Shown here one piece after another: positions 61,101 through 64,000 of a stretch of DNA of 64,000 bases (position 1 is the stretch's first letter; each line of letters opens with the position of its first letter). Source of the stretch: Galaxea fascicularis (Eukaryota > Cnidaria > Anthozoa > Scleractinia > Euphylliidae); the NCBI GenBank assembly GCA_948470475.1, contig OX419338.1:33907882-33971881 (forward strand), in the 5' to 3' direction. A model generated the notes under the pieces. The model was not told where the DNA came from and did not search any database. It saw nothing but the letters and a program-made list of their open reading frames with translations. The translations under genes and the position numbers were made by a program.

Positions 61101-63241
61101 AATGCGCAGGTGAGTAAAATGACACTGCGTATTTATCACTCAGTATTTAATAGTACAGTGTAAATCGTTACAAACAATACGGAAAAAAAACGCAACGAGT
61201 GCATTGTGGGAATCTTTAAGAACATGGAATAAGTGCCCATATAGAATTTCTTGGGGTGTACCTAGACAAACACCCACTTACTTGGAAATACTTACTTGGT
61301 ATTTTATCCAGGACGCGTTTCTACTTATCTTGTTAGACCAAACTCATGCTGTACTACACAATAATTTACCCATATATCACTTGTAACTCTATGAGGTCGT
61401 CCACTTACGTATCTAATTTAAACTGAATTTACTATCTACAAAAGCGGGCTGTGCGAGCTATTCCAATCCAGACTATCGAGCACATACTGCTCCTCAACTT
61501 TCCAAACTTTAGACATCTTCCAAATCAATACCCTCGATATTGCTAAATTTATGTTCCGCTACCACAATTATTTGCTGCCTCCACTTTTCCTCAATCTGTT
61601 TATGACAAACAGTCAAGTCCATAGATATGACACAAGAACAGCCAGCAATCATCGCATTCCTGCCGTGCGAACATCAAGAAATTCACAATTCTTTACCAAG
61701 GACCCAGAGTCTGGAACTGTCTTCCTGCCTCTATTACAATAGGCCATATTCGTATTCTCGGTATTGAACTGGATCTAGCATGAAGTGGAGACTCTTGCGG
61801 GGACTACATTTGCATATCAAAATATTCCCCCGCAAGAGCCTCCATTTCATGCTAGATCCAGTTCAATACCGAGAATACGAATATCGCCTATTTGTCAAGC
61901 TTTTCTACCTTTAAGAACAAAGTGCTCGAGTTTTTATTAAAGTAGTTTCTGAGTTTAGTTTCTGTCGCACTCTTTTGCAGCCCTTATCTCGTATAATATT
62001 GTGATGTCGAGGTGGCCTCTCCTATAAGCCTGGTGGTTTCTTGAGGTCTCCGCTCCTAACAACATGCTGTAAAATTTGTCTTTTAACATAAAGCCTAAAT
62101 AAATGATGATGATGATGATGATGTGTGCTTCTCGCCATTCTCGAGAGCTCTCTAAAATTCCCAAGTGTTTATATTGCACAACATTGCACAAGAAAAAAGT
62201 TCTTTCTTTTGTAGTATACAATTTAAGACTTGCCCGAAGATTAGAGAGACACAACAGCGAGGGACACCCTGCTATAAATAAAATACGATGCAAAATGTTG
62301 TCCTGGGTAAGTCCCTGGTTCAACTCCTGGGTCATCCTTGTAAATAGCCAACCGGTTTTCCTCAGGCCAGCTGGGATTCTTATCGTGTTATGTTTATTTG
62401 AATTATTTGTTTCATGTATTTGCTCGGCCCCACTAGCCTTTGTCTGCTATAAATACTTCCAAGGGTAAAAAAGGTCATTTATTTATCTTTTTATAACCAC
62501 GTTCTCGTTCCGGCTGCTTGGACTACAGATATTGACGAATGTCAGACTTTGAGAGCTACTTGCAAGAGCAATCGGTGTCAGAACACAGTTGGCTCGTATT
62601 ATTGCACCAAATGCCCAGAGGGGTACACTGAAGGCCACAGTGGATCCTGTATAGGTTGGTAAAGTATATACTAGATAACTCATCATAAAGAACATTCGCC
62701 TGCGTGCAGTTAAAATCCTCTCAAGCGCTTTTGTTTCCTAGTCTTGTTGAAGCATTTCTTCTTGAGCTTGATCAATGCCCCAAACAAGAAACGTTGAGGA
62801 CACTGGCACGAGTAAAGGACATGGGATTGTTTAAGTTCACGGAACGTGATAATGGTTACATTTTCTTGACGTAGTTGCAAATGAGCTTGTTCTCGTCTGG
62901 CCTTAAAGGCACACAAACTTTCACAAGGCTAGAAAGCACTGCCTTTCATTTGTGCAAATATGAGAAAACAAAGACCTGGTGCTTCTTTCGTCAAATTGTC
63001 ACTTTTCCTTCCGAGTGACTCACGGCTGCCAGTCAGAGCTCCGTGCCTTGAAGTTCTGCGAGTGCAAGTATTTTACCATTGCACTGAAGAAAGGTGGCCA
63101 ACTCATTGCCTTGAGTGTTTCATTTTTCAGCTGTAGACCAGTGTGACTGCGGCGAAAATGAAGAATGCTACGATGGAGAATGTTACTGCGCTGAGGGATA
63201 TGAAAGAGATCAATTTGGGCAATGTTTCTGGCCTGAAGGAG
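51742..63241 (+). CDS. Secreted multi-EGF-domain protein, 5' and middle part (15 exons); may continue beyond the window
   Basis: Exon 1 (51742-51865) encodes a signal peptide, MRKRFKVVFIVNALAAVRA, and a short linker. Fourteen EGF-like exons follow: 53034-53156, 55317-55484, 55918-56046, 56406-56522, 57219-57329, 57885-58007, 58525-58632, 58782-58895, 59022-59162, 59725-59832, 60263-60373, 60972-61109, 62529-62654, 63131-63241. Every join is phase 1, so each exon is a symmetric module. Most domains follow C-x5-C-x5..7-C-x4-C-x-C-x9..12-C with an xGDGKxC or GNGxxC end, for example CKSDNDCQRFAYCKDATCHC. Exons 2, 6, 9 and 12 are a second, longer or divergent type (FAKCKWDLQKHCESS; LDCPKGFEDSCGSRGVC). 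Exon 13 is a calcium-binding EGF (DIDECQTLRATCKSNRCQNT). About 617 residues are encoded. No stop, membrane segment or other domain is seen before 64000, so it could be secreted matrix or the ectodomain of a receptor. The orthologue is not identified. Confidence 0.9.
53507..54505. mobile_element. 1-kb nonautonomous element with about 50-bp terminal inverted repeats, in EGF-gene intron 2
   Basis: The left end contains AGACGCCGTACTTCA and GAGCCGAATCGAATTCAA; the right end carries the inverse TTGAATTCGATTCGGCTC and TGAAGTACGGCGTCT. Inside are a duplicated AATCCCGCCTGGCTCAGCCG segment split by an ACATACAT/ATGTATGT run, and a nested M2 MITE at 54229-54386. Confidence 0.75.
54229..54386. mobile_element. 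Foldback MITE family M2, copy 2
   Basis: Same arms as the copy at 51067 with a larger central loop (GGGGGAATCTTTTCATGTG...). It lies within the 53507-54505 element. Confidence 0.9.
54640..55083 (-). mobile_element. tRNA-derived SINE, family A, copy 4, interrupted by an M1 MITE
   Basis: On the minus strand: GGGGAGCAGGGTTGGCGCAG, an intact B box GGGTTCGATTCCCGG, the body, then the 3' end beyond the MITE (CTTAAATAGAG). The 54700-54878 insertion splits the block that reads uninterrupted in the 20.1 kb copy. Confidence 0.9.
54700..54878. mobile_element. Foldback MITE family M1, copy 2, inside a SINE
   Basis: Arms ATAGGTCATTTCCGAGTTCA and TGAACTCGGAAATGGCCTAT. Compared with the uninterrupted SINE, an AT dinucleotide is duplicated at the junctions. 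Confidence 0.92.
55500..55880 (+). repeat. (GAT/GAC)n microsatellite filling the intron between EGF exons 2 and 3
   Basis: Nearly the whole 433-bp intron is GATGATGAC-type repeat with variants. Confidence 0.92.
57635..57672 (+). repeat. (TAT)n microsatellite
   Basis: TTATTATTATTATTATTA run in the intron between EGF exons 5 and 6. Confidence 0.85.
58135..58175 (+). repeat. (GAT)n microsatellite
   Basis: GGTGGTGATGATGATGATGA run in the intron between EGF exons 6 and 7. Confidence 0.88.
60545..60605 (-). mobile_element. SINE family B head fragment
   Basis: Minus strand AGGATGGCCGAGTGGTTTAA followed by GGGTTCAAATCCCGCTCTGG: A and B boxes as in the 51.3 kb SINE, no tail. Too short and incomplete for a tRNA. 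Confidence 0.65.
61739..61891. mobile_element. Foldback MITE family M2, copy 3
   Basis: ATAGGCCATATTCGTATTCT at the left and AGAATACGAATATCGCCTAT at the right, with inner arms TGAAGTGGAGACTCTTGCGG / CCGCAAGAGCCTCCATTTCA. Flanking AT on both sides. Confidence 0.9.
62103..62123 (+). repeat. Short (ATG)n run
   Basis: Seven ATG units after an AATAAATG stretch, next to the M2 copy. Confidence 0.85.
62310..62490 (+). mobile_element. SINE family B, copy 2 (5' truncated)
   Basis: TCCTGGGTCATCCTTGTAAA, TAGCCAACCG, CAGCTGGGATTCTTA and a TCATTTATTTATC tail match 51340-51492. The A-box head is absent. Confidence 0.75.
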
Positions 63242-64000
63242 GTGAGAGCGTAAATACAATTGCAAGATAATTTATCTTTTTCAAGAATGAGAATTCTGCT
63301 TAAGAGGCCCTTTCTAGAAAGTCGAGTGGGCATACGAAATATCTGAAACGTGAAGCGAACAAGCCGAGCGGGATTGGCTATACGAGAGAGGCCTCCGCCA
63401 CGCCTCTTGTCGCTTTTTATCCTTGCTCCAGTCAGGCCGCGCCGTTAATGATTTAAGCTCTCGATTATCCGGAGAGGGACTGGTAGCTGTCGGTAGATAG
63501 GGTATGTGAATTGGACTGGAGTGATGGACAAGGAGGGAGGGGGGGGGGACAGATTTGTACCTTCCACGACAGTGTTTCGTTCATTCATACGTTTTGTCAT
63601 TTTTTTGCCTCACACGGCTAAGTGTTCCCTATCTCACTTCAGCACATCCTGGTGTCCGGCTATAACGCAAAATCGTAATCTTATTGCCAAGCAAAAGTTC
63701 ATATAATTTTCGATAGACTGCCTAGATATACTTGTAAGAAAAATCTCGACTAAATGATTGGTCAGTGGGTTTTTCTGAAAAACCTTCGACGGCTCTCTCG
63801 GCCCCTCGTCTTTTTTGCGACGTCAGCAATGAACTCGAATCTTTAGCAGGCAGCAAGCAACCGACAGAAATGGTGCCACTCATTGTCCGTTGTTATTGAC
63901 TACCGAGGCCAATAAGTTTCCATCAAACATGATAGCACATTAGTGATTTTATACTAACGCCAACAGAAACAAAGTAAACGTTTATTTTTTATATATTTCT
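63242..64000. other. Terminal stretch after the last EGF exon seen
   Basis: Probably intron or 3' flank of the EGF gene. A short poly(G) run lies near 63538. No further EGF exon or convincing ORF. Confidence 0.5.

Overview
Eukaryotic, intron-rich, AT-rich nuclear DNA carrying conserved metazoan single-copy genes separated and interrupted by many short nonautonomous transposons. The mix of short symmetric EGF exons, several tRNA-derived SINE families, abundant foldback MITEs and GAT microsatellites fits a marine invertebrate. My best guess is an anthozoan cnidarian, probably a stony coral. That is inference from style and not proof. No prokaryotic features, CRISPR arrays or operons are present. 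Layout: (1) 0.5-13.6 kb, minus strand: the 5' two thirds of an atypical protein kinase C gene (PB1 domain, pseudosubstrate, C1 domain and first kinase exon); the rest of the kinase lies beyond the left edge. Its 6 kb intron holds further minus-strand exons that are not part of the normal aPKC reading frame: either a nested gene or alternative aPKC exons. (2) 15.3-20.4 kb, plus strand: complete F-actin capping protein beta (CAPZB), 11 coding exons. (3) 24.4-31.1 kb: a divergent pair sharing a 98-bp interval between start codons. PIGP (GPI-anchor synthesis, minus strand) and PPP1R7/SDS22 (protein phosphatase 1 regulator, plus strand, 10 exons, 11 leucine-rich repeats). (4) 32.7-33.3 kb: an intronless, unrecognised 191-residue ORF on the minus strand. 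(5) 33.9-40 kb: a repeat-rich desert with a duplicated 0.6 kb block, a tRNA-derived SINE and a possible LTR. (6) 40.1-46.0 kb, plus strand: complete SPAG7, 8 exons. (7) 48.3-49.4 kb, minus strand: an intronless, unrecognised ORF of 348 codons, possibly starting at codon 56. (8) 51.7-63.2 kb, plus strand: a secreted multi-EGF protein with one signal-peptide exon and 14 EGF-like exons, all phase 1-1, arranged as a repeating three-domain unit; its introns are packed with nested MITEs, SINEs and microsatellites. The genes do not form one pathway. The main shared signal is a YY1-like motif (AAnATGGC core) near the starts of at least five of them. The least explained content is the extra exon set inside the aPKC intron, the EGF super-repeat, two orphan intronless ORFs, and several mobile-element families that can be defined from copies within this window alone. 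Exon borders were read by eye from splice consensus, phase continuity and remembered family conservation; no alignment was run.
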